Positions 24,858-35,266 of a stretch of 64,000 nucleotides of DNA are shown in pieces. The stretch's first letter is position 1; each line of letters begins with the position of its first letter. Below the pieces are notes generated by a model that was given only the letters and a program-made list of their open reading frames with translations, searched no databases and was not told the origin of the DNA. Origin of the DNA: Gammaproteobacteria bacterium (GTDB taxonomy: Bacteria; Pseudomonadota; Gammaproteobacteria; Steroidobacterales; Steroidobacteraceae); NCBI GenBank assembly GCA_025350055.1, contig JANXYK010000025.1:27519-91518 (forward strand), given 5' to 3'. The translations under genes and the position numbers were made by a program.

Positions 24858-26627
24858 CTACAGTCGCTGCAGCGCTGCCTCGAGTTCCTCGTACAGCGCC
24901 GAGGGTACGCGCGGCCCCAGCGAATCCAGGTAACTGCGCACGCCGACCAGTTCAGCGCGCAGCGCAGCGGCCGGCACTTCGGTGAGATCCCGCAGTACCG
25001 CGTCACTGAGGTTCAGGCCCGCGAGCTGCAGATCCTGCGGTCGCGGCAGCAGGCCGATGCTGCCCTCATGCGCGCCGCCACGCCCTGCACAGCGATCGAG
25101 TATCCAGGCGAGCACGCGCAGGTTCTCGCCGTACCCCGGCCACAGGAACTTGCCGGCGGCATCCTGGCGAAACCAGTTCACATGGAAAATGCGCGGCGCG
25201 CGGCGCAGGCGCGCACCTATGCGCAGCCAGTGCTGGAAGTAGTCGCCGAAGTCGTAGCCGCAGAAGGGCTTCATGGCCATCGGATCGCGACGGACCACGC
25301 CGACCGCACCTTCGGCGGCAGCCGTGGTCTCTGAAGCCACCGAAGCGGCCACGAGTACGCCATGGCGCCAGCTGCGCGCCTCATACACGAGCGGCGCGAG
25401 TTCGCGTCTACGGCCGCCAAATATCAGCGCCGAGATCGGCACGCCGCGCGGATCCTCGACGGCGGCGGTGTAGGCCGGGTTGTGCTGCGCGGATACCGTG
25501 AAGCGCGAATTGGGGTGAGCCGCCGGGCCGTTCGCGGGGTCGTAGAGCCGGCCCAGCCAGTCGGTGGCGGGCGCGTTCTCATCGCATCCCTGCCACCAGG
25601 GTTCGTTGTTGGCCGTCACCGCGACATTGGTATACAGCGTGTCGCGGCGGATCATCTCGCAGGCATTGCGATTGGTCTTGCGGCTGGTGCCCGGCGCCAC
25701 GCCGAAATAGCCCGACTCCGGATTGATCGCCCACAGCCGGCCGTCTTCCCCAGGGTGCAGCCAGGCGATGTCATCGCCAATCGTGTACACCTTCCAGCCC
25801 GGCATGGAATCGGGCGGAATCAGCATCGCGAGGTTGGTCTTGCCGCAGGCCGAAGGGAAGGCCGCGGCGACATAGTGCGTTTCGCCCGCAGGGCTCTCCA
25901 GGCCCACGATCATCATGTGCTCGGCCAGCCACCCTTCGGTGCGCGCCTGCCAGCTCGCAATGCGCAGTGCGTGGCACTTCTTGCCCAGCAGTGCATTGCC
26001 GCCATAGCCTGAACCGAAGCTCTCGATCGCGAGCTCCTCGGGGTAGTGCATGATGTAGCGGCGCGCCGGGTCCAGATCGCCGGTGGAGTGCAGGCCGCGC
26101 ACGAATGTCTCATCGCCCGCGATGCGCTCGAGTGCCGCGCGCCCCATGCGCGTCATGATCGCCATGTTCAGCACCACGTAGGCGCTGTCGGTGATCTCGA
26201 CGCCACAGCGGGCATAGGGGGAATCGAGCGGCCCCATGCAGTAGGGCACCACGTAGAGCGTGCGGCCGCGCATGCAGCCCTGGAACAGGCCGCGCATGCG
26301 CGCGCGCGCCTCGACGGGCGCCATCCAGTTGTTGTTCGCGCCGGCGTCGTCCTGCGCAGCGGTGCAGACGAAAGTCAGGTGCTCGACGCGCGCCACGTCG
26401 GTGGGGTCGGAGCGGTACAGGTAACAGCCGGGGTTGGTCTGTTGGTTCAGTTCGCGCAGCTCGCCGCGGGCGACCAGTTCGCCCCGCAGGGCTGCGATGT
26501 CGGCATCGCTCCCCTCGCACCAATGGATGCGGTCCGGGGTGGTCAGGGTGGCGACCTCGGCCACCCAGGTGCTGACGTTTTTGGAAATATCCGACAGTGC
26601 GGCTAATAGGTAGGGAGCTGTCGCCAT
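24858..26627 (-). CDS. pckG: Phosphoenolpyruvate carboxykinase (GTP)
   Basis: The 589-residue enzyme converts oxaloacetate and GTP to phosphoenolpyruvate, CO2 and GDP, the first step of gluconeogenesis. The GTP-type is shown by the kinase-1a motif AAFPSACGKTN with its reactive Cys, by RIHWCEGSD near the N-terminus and by NNNWMAP, LYVVPYCMGP and GYGGNALLGKKC. Length fits the family (about 600). The ATG has AGGA six bases upstream. It is transcribed away from the helicase gene and converges with the cyclase-FHA gene. The enterobacterial enzyme is the unrelated ATP type, which argues against an enteric host. Confidence 0.96.
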   Translation of the reverse strand: MATAPYLLAALSDISKNVSTWVAEVATLTTPDRIHWCEGSDADIAALRGELVARGELRELNQQTNPGCYLYRSDPTDVARVEHLTFVCTAAQDDAGANNNWMAPVEARARMRGLFQGCMRGRTLYVVPYCMGPLDSPYARCGVEITDSAYVVLNMAIMTRMGRAALERIAGDETFVRGLHSTGDLDPARRYIMHYPEELAIESFGSGYGGNALLGKKCHALRIASWQARTEGWLAEHMMIVGLESPAGETHYVAAAFPSACGKTNLAMLIPPDSMPGWKVYTIGDDIAWLHPGEDGRLWAINPESGYFGVAPGTSRKTNRNACEMIRRDTLYTNVAVTANNEPWWQGCDENAPATDWLGRLYDPANGPAAHPNSRFTVSAQHNPAYTAAVEDPRGVPISALIFGGRRRELAPLVYEARSWRHGVLVAASVASETTAAAEGAVGVVRRDPMAMKPFCGYDFGDYFQHWLRIGARLRRAPRIFHVNWFRQDAAGKFLWPGYGENLRVLAWILDRCAGRGGAHEGSIGLLPRPQDLQLAGLNLSDAVLRDLTEVPAAALRAELVGVRSYLDSLGPRVPSALYEELEAALQRL

Positions 26628-26712
26628 GTCGTATCCTGTGCCGGCCAGTATAGCCGGCAGGCGCTGAAGGTATTAGCCTGCAATCGTTTGCAGATTTTAT
26701 GACAATCGACCC

Positions 26713-28677
26713 ATGACAGCTATCGAAGAAGTGTTCCGGGCCGGCGGCCTGCTGGCGCGTACGTTGTCGGGCTTCAGCGCGCGTGCTTCGCAGCGCCAGA
26801 TGGCGCTGCGCGTGGCCGAAAGTCTCGCGGCGCGCGAACATCTGCTGGTCGAAGCGGGCACTGGCACTGGCAAGACCTTCGCCTACCTGGTGCCGGCCCT
26901 GCTCTCGGGACTGCGCATCCTCATATCCACCGGCACGCGCACGCTGCAGGATCAGCTGTTCATGCGCGACATCCCGCTGCTCGGCGGCGCACTGGGCCGA
27001 CCGATGAAGACCGCGCTGCTCAAGGGCCGGGCCAATTACCTCTGTCGCCTGAAGCTCGTGGATGGCGACGCGCAGCAATCCCTGTTCCCGCGCGAGGATC
27101 GACCGCTGCTCAGCGAGATCGCGCGCTGGGCCGAGGGCACGCGCAGCGGCGATCTTGCCGAGGTCGCGCAGCTCGGTGAATCGCATCCGCTGCGTGCGGC
27201 GCTCACCAGCTCGCGCGAGAGCTGCAGCGGCGCGCGTTGCGCGGAGTTCTCGCGCTGCCATGTGTTCGCCGCGCGGCGCGCCGCGCTCGAAGCGGATCTC
27301 GTGGTCGTCAATCACCATCTGCTGCTGGCTGACCTCGCGCTCAAGGAAGATGGCTTCGGTGAGCTGCTGCCAGGCGTCGATGCGCTGATTCTCGATGAGG
27401 CGCACCAGCTGCCCGACCTGGCCTCGGAGTTCTTCGGTGTCAGCTGTTCGAGCCGGCAGCTCGAGACCTTGTTGCAGGATGCGCGTCGCGAGCTGACCGC
27501 GCTCGCCATCGCCGCCGACGGGATCGCCAACCTGAACCTGTTGCTCGAGCCGCCATTGCGCTCGCTGCAGGCGCAGCTTGGCCGCCAGGAACGCCGCGAT
27601 GCGCTGGAAGACCTGGGTCCCGCGTTTCGCACCGATGCCAAGGCACTGCAGGCAGCGCTGCATGGCTGGGCCGATGCCATCGAGCATCAGGCCGAGGGGC
27701 CGGGCGTGAACCAGTGTGCGGCACGCGCGCGCGCGTTCGCGGCAGATCTGGCGCAACTGCTCAGCGCCCCGGGTGAGGGGCTGGATGGCGCGCGCAGTCT
27801 CGCGGTGACCGCGCGCGGTTTTACGCTGAGCCTCTTGCCCTATGACATCTCAGTGCGCTTCCGTGCGCTGATGGATCAGCATCCCAGTGCGTGGATTTTC
27901 ACCTCGGCCACGCTGGCCTTGGGCGAGAGCTTCCAGCATTTCTCGCATCGCCTCGGCCTCGAGAGCGCGGCGACGCTGTGCCTGCAGAGTCCGTTCGACT
28001 ACGAGCAGCAGGCCATGCTGTATCTGCCGCAGGGCTTGCCTGATCCGGGCGCGGCGGAGTTCACAGCGAGCGTGTTGGCCGCCGTGCGGCCGTTGATCGA
28101 GGCCAGCGCTGGCGGCGCCTTCTTGCTGTTCACCAGTCATCGCGCGCTGCGCGCCGCGGCGCGCGAATTGCGCGCGGGCGATTGGCCAGCCGAGTGGCCG
28201 CTGCTGGTGCAGAACGACGCGCCGCGCGAACAGCTGCTGCGGCGCTTTCGCGAATCCGGGCACGCTGTGCTGCTGGGCACCGCGAGCTTCTGGGAGGGCG
28301 TTGACGTGCAGGGCGCGGCACTGCGGCTGGTGGTGATCGACAAGATTCCCTTCGCGCCGCCCGATGATCCGCTGGTGCGCGCGCGGGTGCAGTACCTGCA
28401 GAAGCAGGGCAAGAACCCGTTTCGTGATTTCCAGTTGCCGGAGGCAGCGCTCGCACTCAAGCAAGGCGTGGGTCGACTGATACGCAGCGAAGTGGATCGC
28501 GGCGTGGTGGTGATCTGCGATCCGCGCCTGCGCACGCGAGGCTACGGGCGCTCGTTGCTCGCGGTGCTGCCGCCGATGCGCATGGCCGAAACGGCGGACG
28601 AAGTCGCGGCCCTGCTGCGCCGCTGCGCGCGTGAGCTGCCCGCAGCGGCCGACGTGCCGGTGGGTGTGGCGCTGTGA
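26713..28677 (+). CDS. yoaA: ATP-dependent DNA helicase, DinG/YoaA (XPD-like) family
   Basis: The 654-residue superfamily 2 helicase has Walker A EAGTGTGKTFAYLVP, motif Ia STGTRTLQDQL, DEAH-box ALILDEAHQLPDL, and C-terminal motifs GTASFWEGVDVQG and QGVGRLIRS. Four cysteines that would hold the XPD-type iron-sulfur cluster are seen (NYLC, ESCSGARC, SRC). YoaA in Escherichia coli works with the HolC clamp-loader subunit in DNA damage tolerance; DinG is the close paralogue, and length and motif style favour YoaA. The next gene, tsaB, overlaps its stop by four bases, an arrangement common in gammaproteobacteria. Confidence 0.9.
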   Translation: MTAIEEVFRAGGLLARTLSGFSARASQRQMALRVAESLAAREHLLVEAGTGTGKTFAYLVPALLSGLRILISTGTRTLQDQLFMRDIPLLGGALGRPMKTALLKGRANYLCRLKLVDGDAQQSLFPREDRPLLSEIARWAEGTRSGDLAEVAQLGESHPLRAALTSSRESCSGARCAEFSRCHVFAARRAALEADLVVVNHHLLLADLALKEDGFGELLPGVDALILDEAHQLPDLASEFFGVSCSSRQLETLLQDARRELTALAIAADGIANLNLLLEPPLRSLQAQLGRQERRDALEDLGPAFRTDAKALQAALHGWADAIEHQAEGPGVNQCAARARAFAADLAQLLSAPGEGLDGARSLAVTARGFTLSLLPYDISVRFRALMDQHPSAWIFTSATLALGESFQHFSHRLGLESAATLCLQSPFDYEQQAMLYLPQGLPDPGAAEFTASVLAAVRPLIEASAGGAFLLFTSHRALRAAARELRAGDWPAEWPLLVQNDAPREQLLRRFRESGHAVLLGTASFWEGVDVQGAALRLVVIDKIPFAPPDDPLVRARVQYLQKQGKNPFRDFQLPEAALALKQGVGRLIRSEVDRGVVVICDPRLRTRGYGRSLLAVLPPMRMAETADEVAALLRRCARELPAAADVPVGVAL

Positions 28678-29411
28678 AACTGCTGGCACTGGAAACCGCG
28701 ACGGAAACCTGTTCCGTGGCGCTGTTGGTCGATGGCGAAACGCACTCGCGCAGCGCGCGCAGCGAGCGCGGGCATGGCGAGCACCTGCTGCGCATGATCG
28801 ATGAACTGCTGGCCGAGGGCGCGATGTCGCTGCGGCAGTTTGATGCGATCGCCTTTGGCGCGGGGCCTGGCGCATTCACTGGCGTGCGCCTCGCTGCCAG
28901 CATTGCCCAGGGGCTGGCATTCTCCAGTGGACTGCCGGTAGTGCCGATATCCACATTGCGGGCCAGTGCGCAGCAGGCGCTGTGGCCGCCAGTCACAGCA
29001 GTCGCGCCGCTTGCGTCGAGCGCAGCGGAGCGCGTGGTGGTGTGCCAGGACGCACGCATGGGCGAGGTGTACTGGGCGCTGTTCCGGCGAGAGCGGGGCG
29101 TGGCAGTGGCCGAAGGCGCAGAAATGCTCGGGCCGCCCGCAGTGGTGCTGGCGCGCCTGCGAGAGATCGAGCCGGGGCGCTCGCTGTGCGGCGCCGGCAG
29201 CGGCTTCGCCGTCCACGCTGATCTGGCACCTGCCTTTGTGAGCCGAGAGGCGGCGGTTCTTCCGGAACTCGCGCCCCATGCCCGCGAGATCGCCCTGTTG
29301 GCAGCGCATGCGGGCCTTGCGGCTGCGCTGCCGCCGGCCGAGGCGCAGCCGGTGTACCTGCGCAATAATGTGGCCGCGATTCCTGCCACCCGGCCTGTCC
29401 CTGCGCGGTAA
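28674..29411 (+). CDS. tsaB: tRNA threonylcarbamoyladenosine biosynthesis protein TsaB
   Basis: This 245-residue protein is the scaffold partner of TsaD and TsaE in forming t6A37 on ANN-decoding tRNAs. It has the ASKHA-fold start LLALETATETCSVALL, then ERGHGEHLLRMIDELL and AFGAGPGAFTGVRL, the TsaB signature. Like other TsaB proteins it lacks the metal-binding His pair of TsaD. The GTG start makes a GTGA overlap with the helicase stop. Confidence 0.94.
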   Translation: MKLLALETATETCSVALLVDGETHSRSARSERGHGEHLLRMIDELLAEGAMSLRQFDAIAFGAGPGAFTGVRLAASIAQGLAFSSGLPVVPISTLRASAQQALWPPVTAVAPLASSAAERVVVCQDARMGEVYWALFRRERGVAVAEGAEMLGPPAVVLARLREIEPGRSLCGAGSGFAVHADLAPAFVSREAAVLPELAPHAREIALLAAHAGLAAALPPAEAQPVYLRNNVAAIPATRPVPAR

Positions 29412-29419
29412 TCTAGTCG

Positions 29420-29437
29420 CTGTCATGAATCTGTAAC
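29420..29437 (+). promoter_or_regulatory. Pho box upstream of phoB
   Basis: Two 7-base direct repeats with a 4-base AT-rich spacer, CTGTCAT-gaat-CTGTAAC, match the known PhoB-binding Pho box. A weak -10-like TAGGGT follows ten bases later (29448-29453), the spacing known for PhoB-dependent promoters. The site lies 48 bases before the phoB start, indicating autoregulation. Confidence 0.85.
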
Positions 29438-29484
29438 ACAGCCCGCCTAGGGTGACGCCGCCTGCCAGTCGAAACACAGATGTC

Positions 29485-30183
29485 ATGAGCGCCAAACACA
29501 TCCTCGTAGTCGAAGACGAGCGGCCGATACGCGAGATGATCGCCTTCGGACTCAAACGCGCCGGTTTCGAGGTCAGTGAAGCCGAGGACAGCCGCAGCGC
29601 GCGCTCGGCGCTGGTCGATCGCCGCCCCGACCTGATGCTGGTCGACTGGATGCTGCCCGACACCAGTGGCCTCGAACTCACGCGCTCCATCAAGCGCGAG
29701 CGCGAGACGCGTGATCTGCCGATCATCATGCTGACGGCGCGCGCCGCGGAAGCCGACAAGGTAACGGGCCTCGACGGCGGTGCCGATGACTATCTCACCA
29801 AGCCCTTCTCGCCACGCGAGTTGGTGGCGCGGGTCAATGCACTGCTGCGTCGTTCGGCCGGCGCCGGAGTCGGCGAAGCCATCAGGCTGGGCAAACTGCT
29901 GCTCGATCGCGCCGGGCACCGCGTCAGTTCGGATGGCGTGCCGGTGGTGCTGGGCCCGACCGAGTACCGCCTGCTGGAGTTCTTCATGCTGCATCCCGAT
30001 CGTGTATACAGTCGCGAGCAACTGCTCGATCGCGTCTGGGGGGGCAATGTCTACGTGGAGGAACGCACCATCGATGTGCACATCCGGCGGCTGCGCAAGG
30101 TGCTCGAGGCGCACGAGTGCGATCAATACATCCAGACCGTGCGCGGCTCGGGCTACCGTTGTTCCGAGCGCGTAGATACCTGA
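29485..30183 (+). CDS. phoB: Phosphate regulon response regulator PhoB
   Basis: This 232-residue OmpR-type response regulator has a receiver domain with acidic pocket VVEDE, phosphoacceptor D54 (LMLVDWMLPD), the T in IIMLTAR and K in YLTKPFSPREL. The winged-helix domain shows LGPTEYRLLEFFMLHPDRVYSREQLLDRVWG and RTIDVHIRRLRKVL. On phosphorylation by PhoR it activates genes with Pho boxes at low phosphate. ATG 29485 gives the normal N-terminus; an upstream in-frame ATG-less extension to 29452 is unneeded. phoR follows 22 bases downstream. Confidence 0.95.
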   Translation: MSAKHILVVEDERPIREMIAFGLKRAGFEVSEAEDSRSARSALVDRRPDLMLVDWMLPDTSGLELTRSIKRERETRDLPIIMLTARAAEADKVTGLDGGADDYLTKPFSPRELVARVNALLRRSAGAGVGEAIRLGKLLLDRAGHRVSSDGVPVVLGPTEYRLLEFFMLHPDRVYSREQLLDRVWGGNVYVEERTIDVHIRRLRKVLEAHECDQYIQTVRGSGYRCSERVDT

Positions 30184-30205
30184 CACCCGTGTGGGGCGCA
30201 GGCCG

Positions 30206-31531
30206 ATGAATATGTCGCTGTGGTGGTGGCTGTTGGCGCGCATCGTGGCCGCGCTGCTCGCGGGATTGCTTGCGGGCCTGCCCTTCGGTCATCCGGCAGC
30301 GGGTGTCGCGCTGGTTGCAAGTGTCGTGGTGGCGCGCCTGCTGTACCTGCTGCGCACTACACAGCGTTGGCTGCGCGGGCTCAGCGGCGCGGAGGCGCCT
30401 GAAGCCAGTGGCGCCTGGGGCGAACTGATCAGCCTGATTGCGCGCTTGCAGCGCCGCAAGCAATACCACAAGCGCCGTCTGATGCGCCTGCTGCGCGAAC
30501 TGCGCCGCTCCACGGCGGCGATTCCCGACGGTGTGGTGGTGCTCAATCCCCAGGGCGAGATCCTGTGGTTCAATCGCATGGCGGCGCGGCTGCTGCACCT
30601 GCGTTCGCGGACCGATGTAGGCATGCGCATCGAGAACCTGATGCGCCAGCCCGAGTTCATCCGTTACCTGCGCAGCGGCGACTACGCACTGCCGGTGCTG
30701 GTGACTGCCTCCGTCGACGCTGACGTCTGGCTGCAGATCCATCTCGTGCCTTATGGCGACGGGCAGTCGCTGATGCTGGTGCGCGATGTCACGCGCGCGC
30801 AGCGCCTCGAGGCCATGCGCAAGGATTTCGTCGCCAACGCCTCACATGAGTTGCGCTCGCCCCTGACAGTGATCGCCGGTTACCTGGAGACACTCGGCCA
30901 GGACCTGGATCTCGATCCGGCGCTGGCCGCGCCGATAGCCGAGATGCGGCGCCAATCAACGCGCATGACCGGCATCATCGAAGATCTGCTGTCGCTCTCC
31001 AGGCTCGAGGCCAGTGGGGACGCGGCCGAGCGTACGCCGATCAATGTCGTCAGCATGCTCGAGCATCTGCGCCGTGACCTGGTTGCGCGGCTGGGGCAGG
31101 GCGCCAGCGTACAGGTGGAAGCCGCCTCCACGGCATGGCTGCTGGGCGATGAGGCGCAGATCCATTCGGCCTTTGCCAACCTCGTGGACAACGCCGCCAA
31201 GTACACGCCGCAAGGTGGCGCGATCACGCTGCGCTGGACCAGCGACACCGCGGGCGGACATTTCTCGGTGCAGGACACCGGCATCGGCATCGGCCCCGAG
31301 CACATTCCGCGACTGACAGAGCGTTTTTATCGCGTGGATCCGGGTCGCAGCCGGGCCACGGGAGGTTCCGGCCTCGGTCTGGCGATCGTCAAGCATGTGC
31401 TGCAGCGGCACGGCGCCACACTGGAGATCACCAGCAACGAGGGTCGCGGCAGCATCTTCAGTTGTCACTTCCCGGATGACAGATTGGTGACGGAATCGAA
31501 ACTGCCGCAGACGCGCGGCGCGCATGATTGA
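30206..31531 (+). CDS. phoR: Phosphate regulon sensor histidine kinase PhoR
   Basis: The 441-residue membrane kinase has two N-terminal transmembrane segments (residues about 5-50), a charged linker, a PAS domain (TAAIPDGVVVLNPQGEILWFN), and the H-box ASHELRSPL with H214. The ATPase domain shows N-box NLVDNAAKYTP, DTGIGIG, FYRVDPGRSRATGGSGLGLAIVK. There is no large periplasmic sensor, as in PhoR, which reads the state of the Pst transporter through PhoU. ATG 30206 has GCAGG upstream; GTG 30191 is less likely. A phoU gene overlaps or directly follows its stop. Confidence 0.94.
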   Translation: MNMSLWWWLLARIVAALLAGLLAGLPFGHPAAGVALVASVVVARLLYLLRTTQRWLRGLSGAEAPEASGAWGELISLIARLQRRKQYHKRRLMRLLRELRRSTAAIPDGVVVLNPQGEILWFNRMAARLLHLRSRTDVGMRIENLMRQPEFIRYLRSGDYALPVLVTASVDADVWLQIHLVPYGDGQSLMLVRDVTRAQRLEAMRKDFVANASHELRSPLTVIAGYLETLGQDLDLDPALAAPIAEMRRQSTRMTGIIEDLLSLSRLEASGDAAERTPINVVSMLEHLRRDLVARLGQGASVQVEAASTAWLLGDEAQIHSAFANLVDNAAKYTPQGGAITLRWTSDTAGGHFSVQDTGIGIGPEHIPRLTERFYRVDPGRSRATGGSGLGLAIVKHVLQRHGATLEITSNEGRGSIFSCHFPDDRLVTESKLPQTRGAHD

Positions 31532-31556
31532 GCCCCGATTGAGCTATAGTAAGCGC

Positions 31557-32285
31557 ATGGAAGCCGCCGATCTTTCACACCACACCTCGCGCCGGTTCAA
31601 CGAAGACCTGGAGCGCGTGCGCAGCAAGGTGCTCGCCATGGGTGGGCTGGTCGAGGAACAACTGGCCGGCGCACTCAACGCGCTGATCGATGGCGACAGC
31701 CAGCTCGGCCAGGCGATTGCAAAAAAGGATTACCAGGTCAACGGCATGGAAGTGTCGATCGACGAGGAGTGCAGCCGCATCCTCGCGACACGCGCACCGG
31801 CCGCCGGCGACCTGCGCATGATCGTGGCGACGATCAAGACCATTACTGATCTTGAGCGCATCGGCGACGAGTGCGAGAAGATTGCGCTGATCGCCGCGCG
31901 TCTCGCCAGCGAAGAGCGGCCGGCGGACCACTATCGTGAGGTCAAGCACCTCGGGCGCATCACCAGGACCATGGTGCACGAGGCGCTCGACTCTTTCGCG
32001 CGCCTCGACGCGGAGCTTGCGATCACGACCGCGCGCAGCGATCGAGTGATCGACGAAGAGTACGAGGCCATCCAGCGGCAGAGCATCACGTTCATGATGG
32101 AAGATCCGCGCTCGATAAGGCGCGCGCTCGACATCATGTGGGTGGTGCGCGCCATGGAGCGCATTGGTGATCACGCCAAGAATGTGTGCGAATACGTGAT
32201 CTACATGGTGCACGGCAAGGACGTGCGCCATACGTCGCTCGAGCGCGTCGAGCAGGAAATCAAGAGTCGCAGCGCACGTCCGTGA
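31557..32285 (+). CDS. phoU: Phosphate signalling protein PhoU (first copy)
   Basis: The 242-residue protein folds as two three-helix bundles, each with a metal-binding E/DxxxD motif: [32 protein letters not shown] and RALDIMWVVRAMERIGDHAKNVCEYVIYM. It links the Pst transporter to PhoR and dampens phosphate uptake and PhoR kinase activity. ATG 31557 matches the usual N-terminus HTSRRFNEDLERVRSKVL; ATG 31524, overlapping the phoR stop, would add 11 residues. A second, related copy is encoded in the pst operon. dsbB follows with a GTGA overlap. Confidence 0.93.
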   Translation: MEAADLSHHTSRRFNEDLERVRSKVLAMGGLVEEQLAGALNALIDGDSQLGQAIAKKDYQVNGMEVSIDEECSRILATRAPAAGDLRMIVATIKTITDLERIGDECEKIALIAARLASEERPADHYREVKHLGRITRTMVHEALDSFARLDAELAITTARSDRVIDEEYEAIQRQSITFMMEDPRSIRRALDIMWVVRAMERIGDHAKNVCEYVIYMVHGKDVRHTSLERVEQEIKSRSARP

Positions 32286-32779
32286 AGTCCCCGACGCGGC
32301 GCAGTCTCAACCTGGCGGGGCTCCTGTGCTGCGCGGCGCTGCTGGGCTACGCCTGGTACGTGCAGGGCGTGCTGCGTATCGATCCCTGTCCGCTGTGCAT
32401 CTTCCAGCGCGTTGGCGTGGCCGCCACGGGCGTGTTGTTCCTGCTGGCCTGGCTGCATGCGCCCAATGGCTGGGGTGCGCGTGCCTATGGTGTGCTGATC
32501 GCGCTTGCAGCGCTGCTGACGATGGCGATTGCGGCGCGGCACGTGTGGATCCAGCATCTGCCCGAAGGCGCGGTGCCGGTCTGCGGCGCCACGCTCAACT
32601 ACATGCTCGATGTGTTCCCGATCAGCGATGTGATCCGCAAGGTGCTCACCGGTTCGGGTGAGTGCCACGCGGTGTCCTGGAGTTTCCTGGGCCTGGCAAT
32701 GCCCACCTGGGTGCTGATTGCCGCAGCGGGACTGGGCTCACTCGGTGTCTACGCCAACTTCAGCGGTCGGCGTCGCTGA
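32282..32779 (+). CDS. dsbB: Disulfide bond formation protein DsbB
   Basis: This 165-residue inner-membrane protein has four transmembrane helices and the two redox pairs of DsbB: C36 and C39 in CPLC in the first periplasmic loop, and C101 and C128 in the second. It reoxidises DsbA and passes electrons to quinone; the motif CPLCIFQR matches the quinone-binding form. The GTG start overlaps the phoU stop, so it appears to be carried in the phoBRU transcript, an unusual partner. Confidence 0.93.
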   Translation: MKSPTRRSLNLAGLLCCAALLGYAWYVQGVLRIDPCPLCIFQRVGVAATGVLFLLAWLHAPNGWGARAYGVLIALAALLTMAIAARHVWIQHLPEGAVPVCGATLNYMLDVFPISDVIRKVLTGSGECHAVSWSFLGLAMPTWVLIAAAGLGSLGVYANFSGRRR

Positions 32780-32794
32780 GCCGGGCAGGCCCGC

Positions 32795-33958
<1,164 letters not shown>

Positions 33959-34045
33959 TTATACGGATACGCAGGGTTTGAGGCAAGAGGCAGTGCCCGT
34001 TGATTAGCCCAATACAATCAGGGGGATGGCTGCTCGGCCAGGCCG

Positions 34046-34063
34046 CTGACACACAACTGTCAC
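34046..34063 (+). promoter_or_regulatory. Pho box upstream of pstS
   Basis: CTGACAC-acaa-CTGTCAC fits the Pho box pattern of two 7-base repeats with a 4-base spacer. A TATAAA -10 element begins ten bases after the box (34074-34079), the exact geometry of PhoB-dependent promoters, where PhoB replaces the -35 element. Confidence 0.88.
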
Positions 34064-34128
34064 AGAGCGGGTCTATAAATCGTGGCGAATCTTCGAACCA
34101 CTTGCCGAGTCCACAAGAGGAAAGTCCA

Positions 34129-35181
34129 GTGAGCATACGTAGCATCAAGTTGCGCGCCATCGTCGGTGCGCTGGCCATCGGTGGCGCCCTGGGCGTTGCT
34201 TCGGCGGCGGACATCTCCGGCGCCGGCGCCACGTTCCCGTATCCGGTGTATTCCAAATGGGCCGAGGCCTACAAGGTCAAGACTGGCGACGGTTTGAACT
34301 ACCAGTCGATCGGTTCGGGCGGCGGCATCAAGCAGATCAAGGCCGCGACGGTCACCTTCGGCGCCTCCGACAAACCCCTCGAAGCCAAGGACCTGAATGA
34401 TTCGGGCCTTGTGCAATGGCCGATGGTCATCGGCGGCGTGGTGCCGGTCGTCAACGTTCCCGGCATCAAGGCCGGCGATCTGGAAATCGACGGTCCCACG
34501 CTCGCCAGCATTTATCTGGGCGAGATCAGCAAGTGGAACGACGCGCGCATCAAGGCGCTGAACCCCAAGGCCAAGCTGCCGGACCTGGCGATTGCACCGG
34601 TGTACCGCTCGGATGGCTCGGGCACGAATTTCCTGTTCACCCATTACCTCTCCAAGGTCAGTCCGAGCTTCCAGAGCAAGGTCGGCGCCAATGCCTCGGT
34701 CGAGTGGCCGGTCGGTATCGGTGCCAAGGGCAACGAGGGCGTGGCCAACATGACGCAGCAGACTTCGGGCGCTGTCGGCTACATTGAATATGCCTTCGCC
34801 AAGCAGAACAACATGGCGTACCTGCGCATGAAGAACGCCGCCGGCAAGGTGGTCGCGCCCGAGGCTGGCGCCTTCCAGGCTGCCGCTGCCAATGCTGACT
34901 GGGAGAAGGCTGAGGGTTTCTACCTGATCCTCACCGACCAGCCCGGTGCCGCCAGCTGGCCGATCACTGGCGCCAGTTTCATCATCATGTACAAGACGCC
35001 GAAGAACGCCGCCGATTCGCTGGCAGCACTGAAGTTCTTTGCCTGGGCCTACAAGAACGGGGCCGACCTCGCCAGGCAGCTGGACTACGTGCCGCTGCCG
35101 GAGAAGGTTGTTAAGCTGGTGGAGAAGACCTGGGTGGCCTCGATCAAGGCCGACGGCAAGCCGGTCTGGACCGAGAAATAA
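34129..35181 (+). CDS. pstS: Phosphate ABC transporter periplasmic binding protein PstS
   Basis: This 350-residue protein has a signal peptide ending in GVASAAD and the PstS core ISGAGATFPYPVYSKWAEAY, YQSIGSGGGIKQI, TFGASDKPL, VYRSDGSGTNFLFTHYL and TSGAVGYIEYAFA. These phosphate-contact loops are all intact. The GTG at 34129 has AGAGGAAA upstream. It is the first gene of pstS-pstC-pstA-phoU-pstB and follows a Pho box. Confidence 0.95.
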   Translation: MSIRSIKLRAIVGALAIGGALGVASAADISGAGATFPYPVYSKWAEAYKVKTGDGLNYQSIGSGGGIKQIKAATVTFGASDKPLEAKDLNDSGLVQWPMVIGGVVPVVNVPGIKAGDLEIDGPTLASIYLGEISKWNDARIKALNPKAKLPDLAIAPVYRSDGSGTNFLFTHYLSKVSPSFQSKVGANASVEWPVGIGAKGNEGVANMTQQTSGAVGYIEYAFAKQNNMAYLRMKNAAGKVVAPEAGAFQAAAANADWEKAEGFYLILTDQPGAASWPITGASFIIMYKTPKNAADSLAALKFFAWAYKNGADLARQLDYVPLPEKVVKLVEKTWVASIKADGKPVWTEK

Positions 35182-35266
35182 CCGCCAGCATTGGCGCACA
35201 AGTAGTCAGTCGATCTGCAGCCGGGGCGGCAACGTCCCGGCTGCTGCATTGTCGGTGGGAGAACAA

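Noticed and set aside
26110..27756. A 548-codon minus-strand frame across the pckG and helicase gap
   Set aside because: It covers parts of two well-supported genes and the intergenic region, and shows no domain.
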